From JAJDZL01 sp965221175 (GTDB lineage: Bacteria > Pseudomonadota > Gammaproteobacteria > Arenicellales > JAJDZL01), in NCBI GenBank assembly GCA_965221175.1, contig OZ244867.1, forward strand, positions 3,100,001 to 3,164,000: a stretch of DNA of 64,000 nucleotides, given 5' to 3'. Positions 19,301 to 27,693 of this stretch are shown here, piece after piece; within the stretch, counting starts at the first letter, position 1, and the number at the start of each line of letters is the position of its first letter. The notes beneath the pieces were generated by a model that did not search any database, was not told the origin of the DNA, and saw only the letters and a list, made by a program, of their open reading frames with translations. Made by a program: the position numbers and the translations under genes.

Positions 19301-19537
19301 ATGATCGAGATTTTTTAGGTCGAGTTCCAATCGATTTGTGATGGATATTTCGACGTCCTCAGCAGCAGCCCCAGGCCACTCGGTTGAAACGCTGACGAAT
19401 TGGAGATTGAATGCTGGGAAAAACTGAACGTTTATATTCAAAAGGACGTATCCACCAGCAATTAGAATCACCACCATGAGAATATTCATGGCTACCGGAT
19501 GTGTAGCGAATGTTTCCAGAATGCCCTTTTTTTCCAT
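16400..19537 (-). CDS. RND-family efflux permease (AcrB/HAE1-like)
   Basis: A 1045-residue inner-membrane pump subunit of the resistance-nodulation-division superfamily. There are twelve predicted helices: TM1 at about residues 12-30, the first large periplasmic loop, TM2-6 at about 330-470, the second loop, and TM8-12 at about 840-1010. The proton-relay aspartates in TM4 are seen as GIVVDDAIVVGEE near residue 400. It exports hydrophobic compounds or metals in exchange for protons, with the adaptor encoded just upstream. No outer-membrane channel gene is adjacent, so a TolC-type protein elsewhere is assumed. The substrate is unknown. Confidence 0.92.
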   Translation of the reverse strand: MEKKGILETFATHPVAMNILMVVILIAGGYVLLNINVQFFPAFNLQFVSVSTEWPGAAAEDVEISITNRLELDLKNLDHLKSMTSTSYFGGARVLLEFEQGADIRVASDDTQAVVDLVIPDLPDNAKRPEVSQVKRYELIARLIVTGQSLDQLRALANQYRDELLSRGIGKIRIVGLPNEEIAIQIPRQVQRDLGLSLNQFGQQIRSQSRDTSIGLSGRNDAARQLRILDQRRDEIAFEDLPVIADTDGRLITLGDIATIEKRPKSDQVFLSYKNKPAVELQLSRQESGDTLKSAAIVYEWLEETRPLIPPGVELNLYDDNSIALRDRIRVLVNNGIIGLILVLAVLYLFLNTRLAFWVAIGIPVALMGGISLLYVTGGTLNMITLFGFIMTIGIVVDDAIVVGEEAMTRFTENPSPVDAVIKASKRLFLPILAASLTTIFAFVPVMILSGIIGAVLYYIGLVVICVVATSLVEAFLILPGHLRFSFEKIATKSSAINAPLVDRWFLTFRDRWYRNMLSFATDNPSIPISVGFALLILTVGLFGSGRLHYSFFPTPELNLVYTNLSFNAGTPREVVDDYLVSVEKALFETEAELGSNLVATSLVIHGAKFADQSQAPAVGGANHGAVVAELVQSDTREVRTTKFLHTWRNKLENVPGLETAVTISPTPGPPGRDIEVKFSGAAKHTTKDAALALTEHLRQIPGVYAIEDDTSYGRQQQIFSLTPLGQALGLSAAEISRQLRSSIEGELLQSFTAQYHDIEVNLMLPDEERHQLSELENVNVILSSGDSIPLLDVVEIESNRGFDVLRHSEGAFSIQVSASVDSSVANTAEIMNRLEAEILPNIANEYGVSWSVGARQADQEQTEQSMKTGALLAVALIYLTLAWIFGSYSWPLFVMLAIPFGVVGAAWGHLFLGLSFTIITILGLIGLSGIVVNNAIVLVVFYKQNRDAGMELKQAMIEAGCQRLRPVVLSSLTTIVGLLPLLFEKSTQAQFLIPMAVTLIFGLAFSTVLVLFFIPAVLALYERIAARLRKVEEEIVLDEQGERI

Positions 19538-19577
19538 CTTTACACGACTGTCGGGCGATCACTCGCCCGGCAAAAAA

Positions 19578-20831
19578 TCACTTTGAATCAAAGATTTCTA
19601 CTTTCAAACCGTCAACAGCATTATTCAACTGTGTGGTGACGAGCAAGTCGTCAGCCTCTAGATCAGAACTGGTTGCAACGATGTATGTCTTGTTGTTACG
19701 TACTAATTGCCCATGTCTTTTGATTGTCGCCGACTTCAAGGAATCTGAAATTACTTTGAAAACTTGATTGGACCCATAGACAGCCTGATATGGTATGGCT
19801 AAGGCTTCCTCTACTGGGGTTAGTGATAGGAGTACTGTGACGGATCGCCCTAATTCGGGATAGATGGAATTCGAAGACATACGGAAGTAAGCATCCACTC
19901 CGCCGTGACCTGTACCTACTGTTGACGCCAATCGGTCCAATTTCAACAGCAGTTGCTCGTCATCGAGTTCAGCGACGGCTTCAAGTTCAATTTCGCCAGT
20001 AATCGACTTGCGTACCTGAGCGAGATAACGATTTGGAATTAACGTTCGAATTTCTGTTGTGGTGTGGTCGAACATGTCGACAAGCGGGCTAGCGTTCCTT
20101 ACGTGATTTCCGGCAGCGACATGAACTTCAGTGATTCGCCCTGCATATGGAGCGATAATTTCAGCATCTTCCAAATCCTGCATCGCTTTTTCAAGTGATG
20201 CCTGCGCTCTTTGAAGTTCTGCTTTCAGAACGGCTGCTCGACTGTCATATTCTCTGATTGCCGCTTCGCGAGCTGTCACTGCAAGCCGTGCTTGCTGTTC
20301 GACTCTTTCGGTAACATCAAATTCGGATTGGCTTATTAGATTTCTATTCTTGAGAGTTCTGGATCTTTCCATCGCGTCTGTGGCAAGTTCGAGCAATCGG
20401 TTTTCATGTCGCAGAATTTCCCTATCTGCCGTCACTCTTTGATGCTCTCTTTCAAGCGACGCATTGATTCTTGCGACATCGGCTTGCAGCAGACGCAATT
20501 GAGTTTGAATGGTTCGTGAATCAAGACGAATCAGCACTTCCCCCGCTTCAACGGTCTGCCCTGTCATGACATTGACTTCAATAACTTCCGCGTCCAGTAT
20601 GGAAGTCAGTCGGGAATGAGTAGGAGAGACGACTCGTCCAAACAGTTCGACTGTAGGAATGAGGGTTTCTTTTGTAATTTGCTGGGTTTCAATCAGCCAT
20701 GCACGTTGCTCGGGTAGTTCAAATACCGCTTCCGGCTCATCAAGTGCGAGAAGTTTGAATCCGACCACGCCGGCTCCGACTATCGCCATTGGCAAAAGTA
20801 GGCGAATGAATAGTTTGTGCAGTTTGGACAA
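19578..20831 (-). CDS. RND efflux periplasmic adaptor (membrane fusion protein)
   Basis: A 417-residue HlyD/AcrA-type adaptor. An N-terminal signal or anchor (about residues 9-28) is followed by a lipoyl-like half (VIEVNVMTGQTVEAGEVLIRL), a long alpha-helical hairpin rich in E, R and Q (about 100-215), the second lipoyl half (IIAPYAGRITEVHVAAGNHV) and a beta-barrel domain. It links the RND pump to an outer-membrane channel. It lies 40 bp upstream of the pump gene on the same strand, so the two form an operon read leftwards. Confidence 0.9.
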   Translation of the reverse strand: MSKLHKLFIRLLLPMAIVGAGVVGFKLLALDEPEAVFELPEQRAWLIETQQITKETLIPTVELFGRVVSPTHSRLTSILDAEVIEVNVMTGQTVEAGEVLIRLDSRTIQTQLRLLQADVARINASLEREHQRVTADREILRHENRLLELATDAMERSRTLKNRNLISQSEFDVTERVEQQARLAVTAREAAIREYDSRAAVLKAELQRAQASLEKAMQDLEDAEIIAPYAGRITEVHVAAGNHVRNASPLVDMFDHTTTEIRTLIPNRYLAQVRKSITGEIELEAVAELDDEQLLLKLDRLASTVGTGHGGVDAYFRMSSNSIYPELGRSVTVLLSLTPVEEALAIPYQAVYGSNQVFKVISDSLKSATIKRHGQLVRNNKTYIVATSSDLEADDLLVTTQLNNAVDGLKVEIFDSK

Positions 20832-20944
20832 TTTAATTTATCAGCGCCCGATTATTCAGGAATAGCTGAATACCAGTGATGCTGGATTAATTTCATATAA
20901 GCGTTTATTTTATAACAGCGATGAACATTACTCATGCACTCGCG

Positions 20945-21271
20945 CTATTTAGCAGAACCGGCAAAGTATTCGGGGGGCGGTTTAGGAGTGGGATCACCTA
21001 AGCTTTGGATATCTGGCGTTGCATTATGAACTGGTGCGCTCATCGTGTAGAGTTTGCTGCCGATTCTGGTGTTGCACAAAGGAATATTCATTAGGATGGT
21101 GGAATCAATCAGATACTTGAATATGCATTTGGTTAAGTATATAAACCTCACCAATTCAATACCCGATATTGATGGAACCGAACTCTGGAAAATTTCAAGT
21201 AATTCAGATGAATTCGATTCTAATCGTACCAGCAGCTGATGAATCATTAACCCAATGCACTGAGAATTCAC
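20945..21271 (-). CDS. Doubtful small hypothetical ORF
   Basis: A 108-codon open frame occupies most of the 440 bp between the RND adaptor and the glycosyltransferase. The C-terminal part is proline-rich (GDPTPKPPPEYFAG) and the N-terminal part could form two helices. I recognise no family. An internal Met at 21247 would be a better start, since 21271 touches the start of the divergent glycosyltransferase gene. It may be only the intergenic promoter region of two divergent genes. Confidence 0.25.
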   Translation of the reverse strand: MNSQCIGLMIHQLLVRLESNSSELLEIFQSSVPSISGIELVRFIYLTKCIFKYLIDSTILMNIPLCNTRIGSKLYTMSAPVHNATPDIQSLGDPTPKPPPEYFAGSAK

Positions 21272-21274
21272 ATT

Positions 21275-22558
21275 ATGGATGAACGCAAAGTAATCGCTTT
21301 TTTTCCAGAAGGCGCATTTGGACCGGCACTGAATTCCGTAGGAATTGCACAGGCTTGCACAGAACGGGGCTATCGATGCGTGTTCCTGTCGGATCCAGGA
21401 TTCGCAGAAGTTTTCGAGGATTACGGGTTTGAAGTGAGAATCGTCAATTTGTCAGAACCCATGTCACCCGAAGAGATGGCCAAGTACTGGTCAAGTTTCA
21501 TTAATGGGCATATTCCGAATTTCAACCTTTCACCGTACGAGCAGATCGACAATTATGTGAAAGAGTGCTGGGAAGCCATTGTAGATACTTCAAAATGGGC
21601 GGAAAAAGATTTACCGGACGTACTGGGTGAACTGAAGCCGGACTTGATTTGCATTGATAATGTTATTCTGTTTCCAGCCGTCAAAAGATACGGTGTGCCG
21701 TGGATTCGAATCATTTCCTGCAGCGAAAACGAAATTGCCGATCCATGGATCCCGCCGCATCTATCAGGATGTGGGGAAAATGATCGTGACGGTTTTGAAG
21801 CGTATCAAAGCCATTTCAACCAAGTTATCCAGCCCATTCACGAGGACTTCAATGCATTTCTCGAATCTTGCGGCGAGTCGCCATATCCGATTGGTGAATT
21901 TTTTGAGCCCTCGCCGTACATGAATCTTCTGCTCTATCCAGAACCGCTTCAATACTCAAGAAAGAATTCGCTGGATCCACAGCAGTATCAATATCTGGAA
22001 GGCTGCATACGTTCAGAAAAAGAGTATGAAGTACCCGATTTCGGAAGCAGGAACAAATCGCCGTTGATCTATCTCAGCTTCGGATCACTGGGGTCGGGTG
22101 ATACCGATTTGCTGAAACGCATGATTGATGTTTTGGGAAAACAGGATTATCGAGTGTTGGTCAATATCGGAGACTACGAAGAGCAATACGACTCGATTCC
22201 GGACAATGTTCGAATTTCGTCATGGTACCCCCAACCTTCGGTCATTAAACAGTCGGATGCAGTGATTCATCATGGTGGTAACAACAGCTTTACCGAGTGT
22301 CTTTATTTTGGAAAGCCGGCATTGATCATGCCTTATGTGTGGGATGGTCATGACAACGCCACCAGAGTACAGGAAACCGGTCATGGCCTTAAAATGCATC
22401 GATCCAACTGGAGCGACGAACAGTTTATTTCAGCCTTGGAAACTTTGTTGACAGATAACGAGATGCACGCTCGGCTGAAGCGCACCAGCACTCACATGAA
22501 AGCCGCCGACGGGCGACAGAAAGCCGCCGGAATTATCGAGGAATTGATCAATTCGTAA
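21275..22558 (+). CDS. UGT/MGT-like glycosyltransferase (GT1 type)
   Basis: A 427-residue GT-B fold glycosyltransferase. The N-terminal half starts with FFPEGAFGPALNSVGIAQAC, a receptor-binding Rossmann domain. The C-terminal half carries LIYLSFGSLGS (about residue 265) and the nucleotide-sugar signature IHHGGNNSFTECLYFGKPALIMP (about 330-350), close to the family HxGxxS/T pattern. Such enzymes glycosylate small lipophilic acceptors such as macrolides, carotenoids and sterols. It stands alone, with no biosynthetic cluster around it, so the acceptor is unknown. ATG start at 21275. Confidence 0.85.
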   Translation: MDERKVIAFFPEGAFGPALNSVGIAQACTERGYRCVFLSDPGFAEVFEDYGFEVRIVNLSEPMSPEEMAKYWSSFINGHIPNFNLSPYEQIDNYVKECWEAIVDTSKWAEKDLPDVLGELKPDLICIDNVILFPAVKRYGVPWIRIISCSENEIADPWIPPHLSGCGENDRDGFEAYQSHFNQVIQPIHEDFNAFLESCGESPYPIGEFFEPSPYMNLLLYPEPLQYSRKNSLDPQQYQYLEGCIRSEKEYEVPDFGSRNKSPLIYLSFGSLGSGDTDLLKRMIDVLGKQDYRVLVNIGDYEEQYDSIPDNVRISSWYPQPSVIKQSDAVIHHGGNNSFTECLYFGKPALIMPYVWDGHDNATRVQETGHGLKMHRSNWSDEQFISALETLLTDNEMHARLKRTSTHMKAADGRQKAAGIIEELINS

Positions 22559-22611
22559 ATTACCGGTCATTTGGCTGCTCGCTGGCAATTTGGAGTGATG
22601 TTTTTAATTCG

Positions 22612-22935
22612 TCAAATCTGAATATAAACGTTATCTTCGACAACTTGGACTGGATAAGTCTTCAAATCCTCTTCGGCCGGATCTTCAACGACGGCACCGG
22701 TTGTAATGTTAAATTCAGCGAGATGAAGTGGGCAGACAATGCGGTCATCCTCAACGTAACCGTCTGAAAGACAGGCGTATTCGTGTGTGCAAATATTATC
22801 GATCGCGTAGATTTCACCGTCCATCAGGATGAGTGCGATTTCTTCTCCTGCGACATCAATTGGGTAGGGCACACGATCTTCCAGTTCGGACACACTTGCG
22901 ACACAGTGACTGTTTTCCAAGTTGAAATCATTCAT
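22612..22935 (-). CDS. Small Rieske-type [2Fe-2S] ferredoxin
   Basis: A 107-residue soluble Rieske protein. The cluster ligands are in CTHEYACLSDG (Cys-x-His, about residue 43) and CPLHLAEF (Cys-x-x-His, about residue 63). It resembles biphenyl/NdoA-type dioxygenase ferredoxins and NirD-like proteins. It would feed electrons to an oxygenase or reductase encoded elsewhere; no oxygenase gene is adjacent. It has no membrane anchor. The gene is monocistronic and faces glycosyltransferase at its 3' end. Confidence 0.88.
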   Translation of the reverse strand: MNDFNLENSHCVASVSELEDRVPYPIDVAGEEIALILMDGEIYAIDNICTHEYACLSDGYVEDDRIVCPLHLAEFNITTGAVVEDPAEEDLKTYPVQVVEDNVYIQI

Positions 22936-23046
22936 AATTGAATTTTCCTATTTCATCGGTTGAATGACATTGCCAATCAGCCAATAATGATGTCGTTTCA
23001 TGATGCCGATTGAGTTGCTACAAATTATAAGGGATTTACTGTTGAC

Positions 23047-23913
23047 ATGATTTCCAGCATGACCGGATTTGCCAGACAGGCTTCAACAACCAATTGGGGT
23101 GAGATACAGTGGGAGGCGCGCTCATTGAATCACCGAGCTTTGGACATCAACATTCAATTGCCTGAATTTTGCCGCCCGCTGGAAGCTGCTTGTCGTCAGT
23201 GGCTGGCTGTCCAATTCAATCGCGGCAGAATTGAAGTAGTGCTGAAATTTAAATCTATTCAGGGAAGCAACGCAATTCAACAATTCAATCAAACTTCCGT
23301 TGAAAATCTTATTGCCCATTCTCAAAAGGTAATGGATTTGGTTCCCCAGTCATCGCCGTTAACCACATGCGACATATTGAAGTGGCCGGGTGTTCTGACT
23401 TCAACTGATTTGGATGATTCAGAACTGAATGAAGAAATCCTCAAGCTGTTCGAGAAGCTGGTTGAACAGTTGGATCTAGACCGGCGTAGAGAGGGGCAGG
23501 CAATCCAAATTTTGTTGAGTGAAAAAATCAAGAAATTCAAGGAATTTAAAACGAGTGCGATAGATTTGCTCCCTGAGGCTCAAGAAAACCTGCGTAACCG
23601 AATCGCAAACAAGCTTGAGGAAATGAAACTCGAAATTGATACGGAAAGGTTTGAGCAGGAAGTAGCGCTGATTCTGATGAAGGCGGATGTGTGCGAAGAG
23701 ATGGAACGTATTGGATTGCACATTGATGAATTCGAGCGCGTGTTGTCGGAAGACCAAGAAGCAGGGAAACGATTAGGATTTGTTCTTCAGGAATTGGGGC
23801 GTGAAGTGAATACGTTCTCTTCCAAGTCGGCTCACTATCCGCTGAATTCGCTAATGGTCGATATGAAAGTCGTGCTGGAGCAGATTCGCGAACAAGTACA
23901 GAACGTCGCATGA
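23047..23913 (+). CDS. yicC: YicC-family endoribonuclease
   Basis: A 288-residue YicC protein: N-terminal MISSMTGFARQ, the SLNHRALDINIQLPE segment and the C-terminal FVLQELGREVNTFSSKS block, all hallmarks of the family. YicC proteins are endoribonucleases linked to sRNA turnover and stationary-phase fitness. In proteobacteria yicC commonly lies just before gmk, as here. The stop overlaps the gmk start (ATGA), so the two are translationally coupled. ATG at 23047; a Met five codons later also starts the conserved SSMTGFA block. Confidence 0.92.
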   Translation: MISSMTGFARQASTTNWGEIQWEARSLNHRALDINIQLPEFCRPLEAACRQWLAVQFNRGRIEVVLKFKSIQGSNAIQQFNQTSVENLIAHSQKVMDLVPQSSPLTTCDILKWPGVLTSTDLDDSELNEEILKLFEKLVEQLDLDRRREGQAIQILLSEKIKKFKEFKTSAIDLLPEAQENLRNRIANKLEEMKLEIDTERFEQEVALILMKADVCEEMERIGLHIDEFERVLSEDQEAGKRLGFVLQELGREVNTFSSKSAHYPLNSLMVDMKVVLEQIREQVQNVA

Positions 23914-24566
23914 CGCCAACGCCGAACGAAGAATCAGTATTGTTGATTATTTCCGCTGCTTCCGGCACGGGAAAGTCAAGCCTGTCGCGTGCCTTGGTGG
24001 AATCCTCAGATAGCACCGTTCTATCAGTTTCACATACAACCCGTGAGATTCGGCGAAATGAAGTCGATGGAAAAGACTACTTTTTCATTGGTGACGATGA
24101 ATTTCAACGAATGATTGCAGCGGGGGAATTTGTTGAATATGCAAAGGTTTATGATCATTATTACGGCACTTCCAGAAAATCAATCGAACAACACTTGAAT
24201 TCGGGTGAGAATGTATTGCTCGAAATAGAGTGGCAGGGTGCCAAACAGGTAGTGGAACTGTTTCCGTCTGCGGTGCGAGTGTTTTTGCTGCCTCCCTCAA
24301 TCCAAAGTTTGCGAAATCGATTGCGCAGCAGGGGCCGCGATTCCGGCGACACGATTGAAGCCCGGCTTGCAACAGCGGTAAATGACATAAAAAATTGCTT
24401 TGATTACGATCACCTGATACTCAACGATCGATTTGATGCAGCGTTGTCCGACCTGAAGACGCTGCTTCCGGGCAGTACCGGAACGATACGCCCCATTCCA
24501 GCCGGATTGCTTGGTGAATTAGGGATTGTTGACGGGGAACTTGATACGCCTGTAAAAAACTGCTGA
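23910..24566 (+). CDS. gmk: Guanylate kinase
   Basis: A 218-residue guanylate kinase, phosphorylating GMP to GDP with ATP. The P-loop is SAASGTGKSSL (about residues 12-22), followed by the GMP-binding VSHTTREIRRNEVDGKDY and the lid region RLRSRGRDS. Start ATG overlaps the yicC stop. The usual downstream rpoZ-spoT genes are absent; the next gene is on the opposite strand. Confidence 0.95.
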   Translation: MTPTPNEESVLLIISAASGTGKSSLSRALVESSDSTVLSVSHTTREIRRNEVDGKDYFFIGDDEFQRMIAAGEFVEYAKVYDHYYGTSRKSIEQHLNSGENVLLEIEWQGAKQVVELFPSAVRVFLLPPSIQSLRNRLRSRGRDSGDTIEARLATAVNDIKNCFDYDHLILNDRFDAALSDLKTLLPGSTGTIRPIPAGLLGELGIVDGELDTPVKNC

Positions 24567-24639
24567 AAGCTGCCAATTGATTTACTTGCCTGACCTTAAC
24601 GGCAGTACAGATTGATACTTCCGAAGGTCGGCCAGACAT

Positions 24640-25845
24640 CTAAATAATGACACTTTCACCATACTTTTTTTCTGCCAGAATTCTTTCGTAACTCAGTCTG
24701 GTTAAATCTAACGATTTGTACTGGCCATCGACAACAAGTTCTGAAATCGCTCTGCCAATTGCGGGTGCCTGCTGTAGACCATGTCCGCTGAATCCATTCG
24801 CGAAGTAGAAATTGGAGATTTTCGGATGAAAGCCTACGATGCCATTTTGATCAAACGAGTTATAGTCATAGTGACCAGCCCAGGAATTAACCACTCGAAG
24901 TGTTTCGAATTGTGGGATTCGGTGTGCCAGTTTGGGCCAGATCAAATCGTCAAATAATTCATGATCGACATTCAATGTGTAGTCGATCGGGTCTTCTTCA
25001 TGACTTGAAGGAGAGTATCCACATATATAGCTATCACCCTCAGGTCTCACATAAAATCCTGCCGGATCGACAACCAGCGGCATATCTTCAATTGGTGACT
25101 TGGTGCGAAAAACGAACACATTTCTTCTGCGTGGTGAAACAGGCAAAGTAATTCCGGCTTGCAAAGCCAAGTCACCTGCATAAGGTCCTGCGGCGTTGAC
25201 TATGGATTCACAGCGTAGGTGACCGTAAGACTTCAAGTCAGCTCCGGTAACACGATCGGACTGAAGATGGACATACATCACTTCATCTTCAATATAACGG
25301 ACACCGAGTGAAATCGCTTTTTGCTTGAGTGCGATCAGTAGACTGTAAGGGTCAAACCAGCCTTCTCCCTGCAGTCCTCTGCAACCGGCAGCTAAATCAT
25401 CTACATTCAGCCAGCGAAATGTTCTAGCCAGCGAAGCAGCGTCTAGATACTCAACTTGCGAACCGCACCCGGTTTGCATGTTATGCCCTCGACGAAGTTC
25501 ATCCTGTCCTGCGTGAGTTGCTAAAAGCAGATACGCTGAAAGAAGCAAGCCGATATCAGGAGAGTTGTCACCCACCTTGAGAAGCTCATCAGCATTCGAG
25601 AGAAACTCATAGCCAAACTGTGAAATCAACACGTTTTCTGGAGTAGAAAACTGTTGACGAATTGAACCCACAGACCGCGTGGTCGCACATGCAGAATAAG
25701 TGAAATCTTTCTCGATGACGGCGATTGATCCGTCGTAGTCAGAATTTGATGCTAGAAAATAAGCGATGGAACTTCCCATTATTCCACCTCCGACAATGAG
25801 AGTTTCACAAGCAGAAAACCTTGAACTTCTGTTGTGTACTTCCAT
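24640..25845 (-). CDS. FAD-dependent oxidoreductase, DAO family
   Basis: A 401-residue flavoprotein of the D-amino-acid-oxidase/sarcosine-oxidase superfamily. The dinucleotide loop IVGGGIMGSSIAYFL is at about residues 17-31, the TRSVGSIRQQF segment follows FAD-binding, and the C terminus has FANGFSGHGLQQAPAIG contacting the flavin. Substrates in this family are secondary or D-amino acids such as glycine, sarcosine or dimethylglycine; I cannot choose. Demethylation of methylated glycines would release formaldehyde, which is of interest next to the fae locus, but this is inference. Confidence 0.85.
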   Translation of the reverse strand: MEVHNRSSRFSACETLIVGGGIMGSSIAYFLASNSDYDGSIAVIEKDFTYSACATTRSVGSIRQQFSTPENVLISQFGYEFLSNADELLKVGDNSPDIGLLLSAYLLLATHAGQDELRRGHNMQTGCGSQVEYLDAASLARTFRWLNVDDLAAGCRGLQGEGWFDPYSLLIALKQKAISLGVRYIEDEVMYVHLQSDRVTGADLKSYGHLRCESIVNAAGPYAGDLALQAGITLPVSPRRRNVFVFRTKSPIEDMPLVVDPAGFYVRPEGDSYICGYSPSSHEEDPIDYTLNVDHELFDDLIWPKLAHRIPQFETLRVVNSWAGHYDYNSFDQNGIVGFHPKISNFYFANGFSGHGLQQAPAIGRAISELVVDGQYKSLDLTRLSYERILAEKKYGESVII

Positions 25846-25930
25846 CGCGCGACTATTAATGCTTGTTAATATTTTCCAGGAAAAAACTCGTTAGAATTAT
25901 GGCAGTTTAATTTCGCACTAGGAGAACTCA

Positions 25931-27505
25931 ATGCAAAAATCAAATTCGTTTTCAAATATCGGCAATCTGCCAGCGCGCAAAGTTGGGTGGGCGTTGATTC
26001 TGTTTGTCTCAATTGTATTCGCTGCGATGGTATTTCGCCCTGAGTCTTTGGTTCACGCGGTCGAAAGCGGCAAGCCGGTCAATGCTAATCTTGAAGCAAA
26101 TGTTGTGAACTCTGGATTCGCAGAGCTTGTCGAAGCGGTTTCACCTGCAGTCATATCAATTGTGGCTACTCAAAAGAACAAAGTTGACGGCATAAATTAT
26201 TTTGGTTTGTCGCCGGATTTAGATGCTGAAACATTTAGGAATTTGGACCCAAGGATGTGGGAATTCTTCAAGAGATTCGAACCTGGCAAACAACCTCCTT
26301 CTGAGCGGAATCGCAGAAGAGCGTCCAACACAGGATCTGGAGTGATCATCAATCCCGATGGATACATTGTGACCAATTTGCATGTTGTTGAAGATGCAGA
26401 AACAATCAAGATTACGCTTTCTGATCAAACCGAATACTCTGCTGAACTCGTCGGTAGCGACAGGCTGACGGACATGGCAGTTTTGAAGATAGACACCGAG
26501 ACTCCCTTACCTTACGCAGAGTTTGGAAATTCTGAAAACGCTCGAGTTGGAGACTGGATTATTGCAATTGGCGATCCGTTCGGACTCACCCAGTCGGTAT
26601 CTCTCGGTATAGTCTCAGCCAAGGGTCGTAACTTAATACAAAACTCGCCAAACGTTCCATTGCTTCAAATTGATGCGGCAGTAAACAAGGGGAATTCGGG
26701 TGGTCCATTATTCAATACCAATGGACAGGTGATTGGGATCAATACTCTGATATTTTCACCTACAGGAGTCAGTGCCGGCGTTGGTTTTGCGATCCCTTCG
26801 AGCGTTGTCGAGGATATATCCAACAGTTTGATCAATGATGGCATTGTCAGAAGAGGGTGGCTTGGAGTTGTCATTCAAACGGTTACGAGTGAAATTGCTC
26901 AAGCGCTGAGTCTTTCGGAGAAACCTGATGATCAATATGGTGCGTTGGTTTCGGAAGTTCAGGCAAATAGTCCGGCCGATGTTGCGGGTATACAACCAGG
27001 TGATCTTATCGTGCAATTCGATGGACAGACTATCGGAACTGTTCAGGATCTTTCGAGACTGGTGAAAAAGACAAAACCCGGCAGTGAAGTGGCTATCAAC
27101 GTAGTTCGTGGAAATGAATCTATTTCACTGAATACAAGAATCAAGGTTCTTGCGGGTGCAGGCACAGAAATGAAAAATGCTGAAAAAGATATGGTAGAGA
27201 ACGAAAGCACCAATGCCCAATTCGGTGTCACTTTAGCGGAACTGAATTCGGATTTACGTTCGAGATTTGGAATCGGTGAAAATGTTGTCGGTGTAATCAT
27301 CCTTGATGTGATTCCTGACAGTCCTGCAGATAAATCCGGACTTCGTATGGGCGACGTTATCAAATCGATAGATCGAAATGACACTTCAACCGTGAATGCT
27401 GTTACTGAAACTTTCGCCTCACTGCGTTTGTCTGAAAAAAGTAGAACTCTAATGCTGATCGAGCGAGGCAGCAACAGCCGATTCATTGTAGTAGATCTTG
27501 GATAA
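25931..27505 (+). CDS. Do-family periplasmic serine protease (DegP/MucD-like)
   Basis: A 524-residue HtrA-type protease. The N-terminal hydrophobic stretch (residues 19-36) acts as signal or anchor. The trypsin-like domain has the complete triad: His151 in NLHVVED, Asp181 in LTDMAVLKID and Ser256 in GNSGGP. Two PDZ domains follow (about 305-395 and 425-515). It degrades or refolds damaged envelope proteins. An AGGAG ribosome site precedes the ATG. A strong hairpin follows the stop, separating it from the two-component genes. Confidence 0.92.
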   Translation: MQKSNSFSNIGNLPARKVGWALILFVSIVFAAMVFRPESLVHAVESGKPVNANLEANVVNSGFAELVEAVSPAVISIVATQKNKVDGINYFGLSPDLDAETFRNLDPRMWEFFKRFEPGKQPPSERNRRRASNTGSGVIINPDGYIVTNLHVVEDAETIKITLSDQTEYSAELVGSDRLTDMAVLKIDTETPLPYAEFGNSENARVGDWIIAIGDPFGLTQSVSLGIVSAKGRNLIQNSPNVPLLQIDAAVNKGNSGGPLFNTNGQVIGINTLIFSPTGVSAGVGFAIPSSVVEDISNSLINDGIVRRGWLGVVIQTVTSEIAQALSLSEKPDDQYGALVSEVQANSPADVAGIQPGDLIVQFDGQTIGTVQDLSRLVKKTKPGSEVAINVVRGNESISLNTRIKVLAGAGTEMKNAEKDMVENESTNAQFGVTLAELNSDLRSRFGIGENVVGVIILDVIPDSPADKSGLRMGDVIKSIDRNDTSTVNAVTETFASLRLSEKSRTLMLIERGSNSRFIVVDLG

Positions 27506-27537
27506 TTCTCTTCCCTAACTTGCTCGTTAGAGAAAAC

Positions 27538-27575
27538 GCGTCAAGTAGCAGCGATATCCTGTGGCTGCTTGACGC
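27538..27575 (+). terminator. Strong hairpin after the DegP-like gene
   Basis: The arms GCGTCAAG(TA)CAGC-type and GCTGCTTGACGC pair over 11-12 bp with a two-base bulge around an 11-base loop. There is no long T tract, but position (30 bp after the stop) and stability fit a transcript end. Confidence 0.6.
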
Positions 27576-27693
27576 ATAATCCATTTATTGGTACAAGGAA
27601 ATTTTTGGGCGCAAAATAGATTTAAAAATAGAAACGAGCATGACACAGAATATTTTGAACTAGATTGAAATTGTATTCGATGGTGAATATTCA

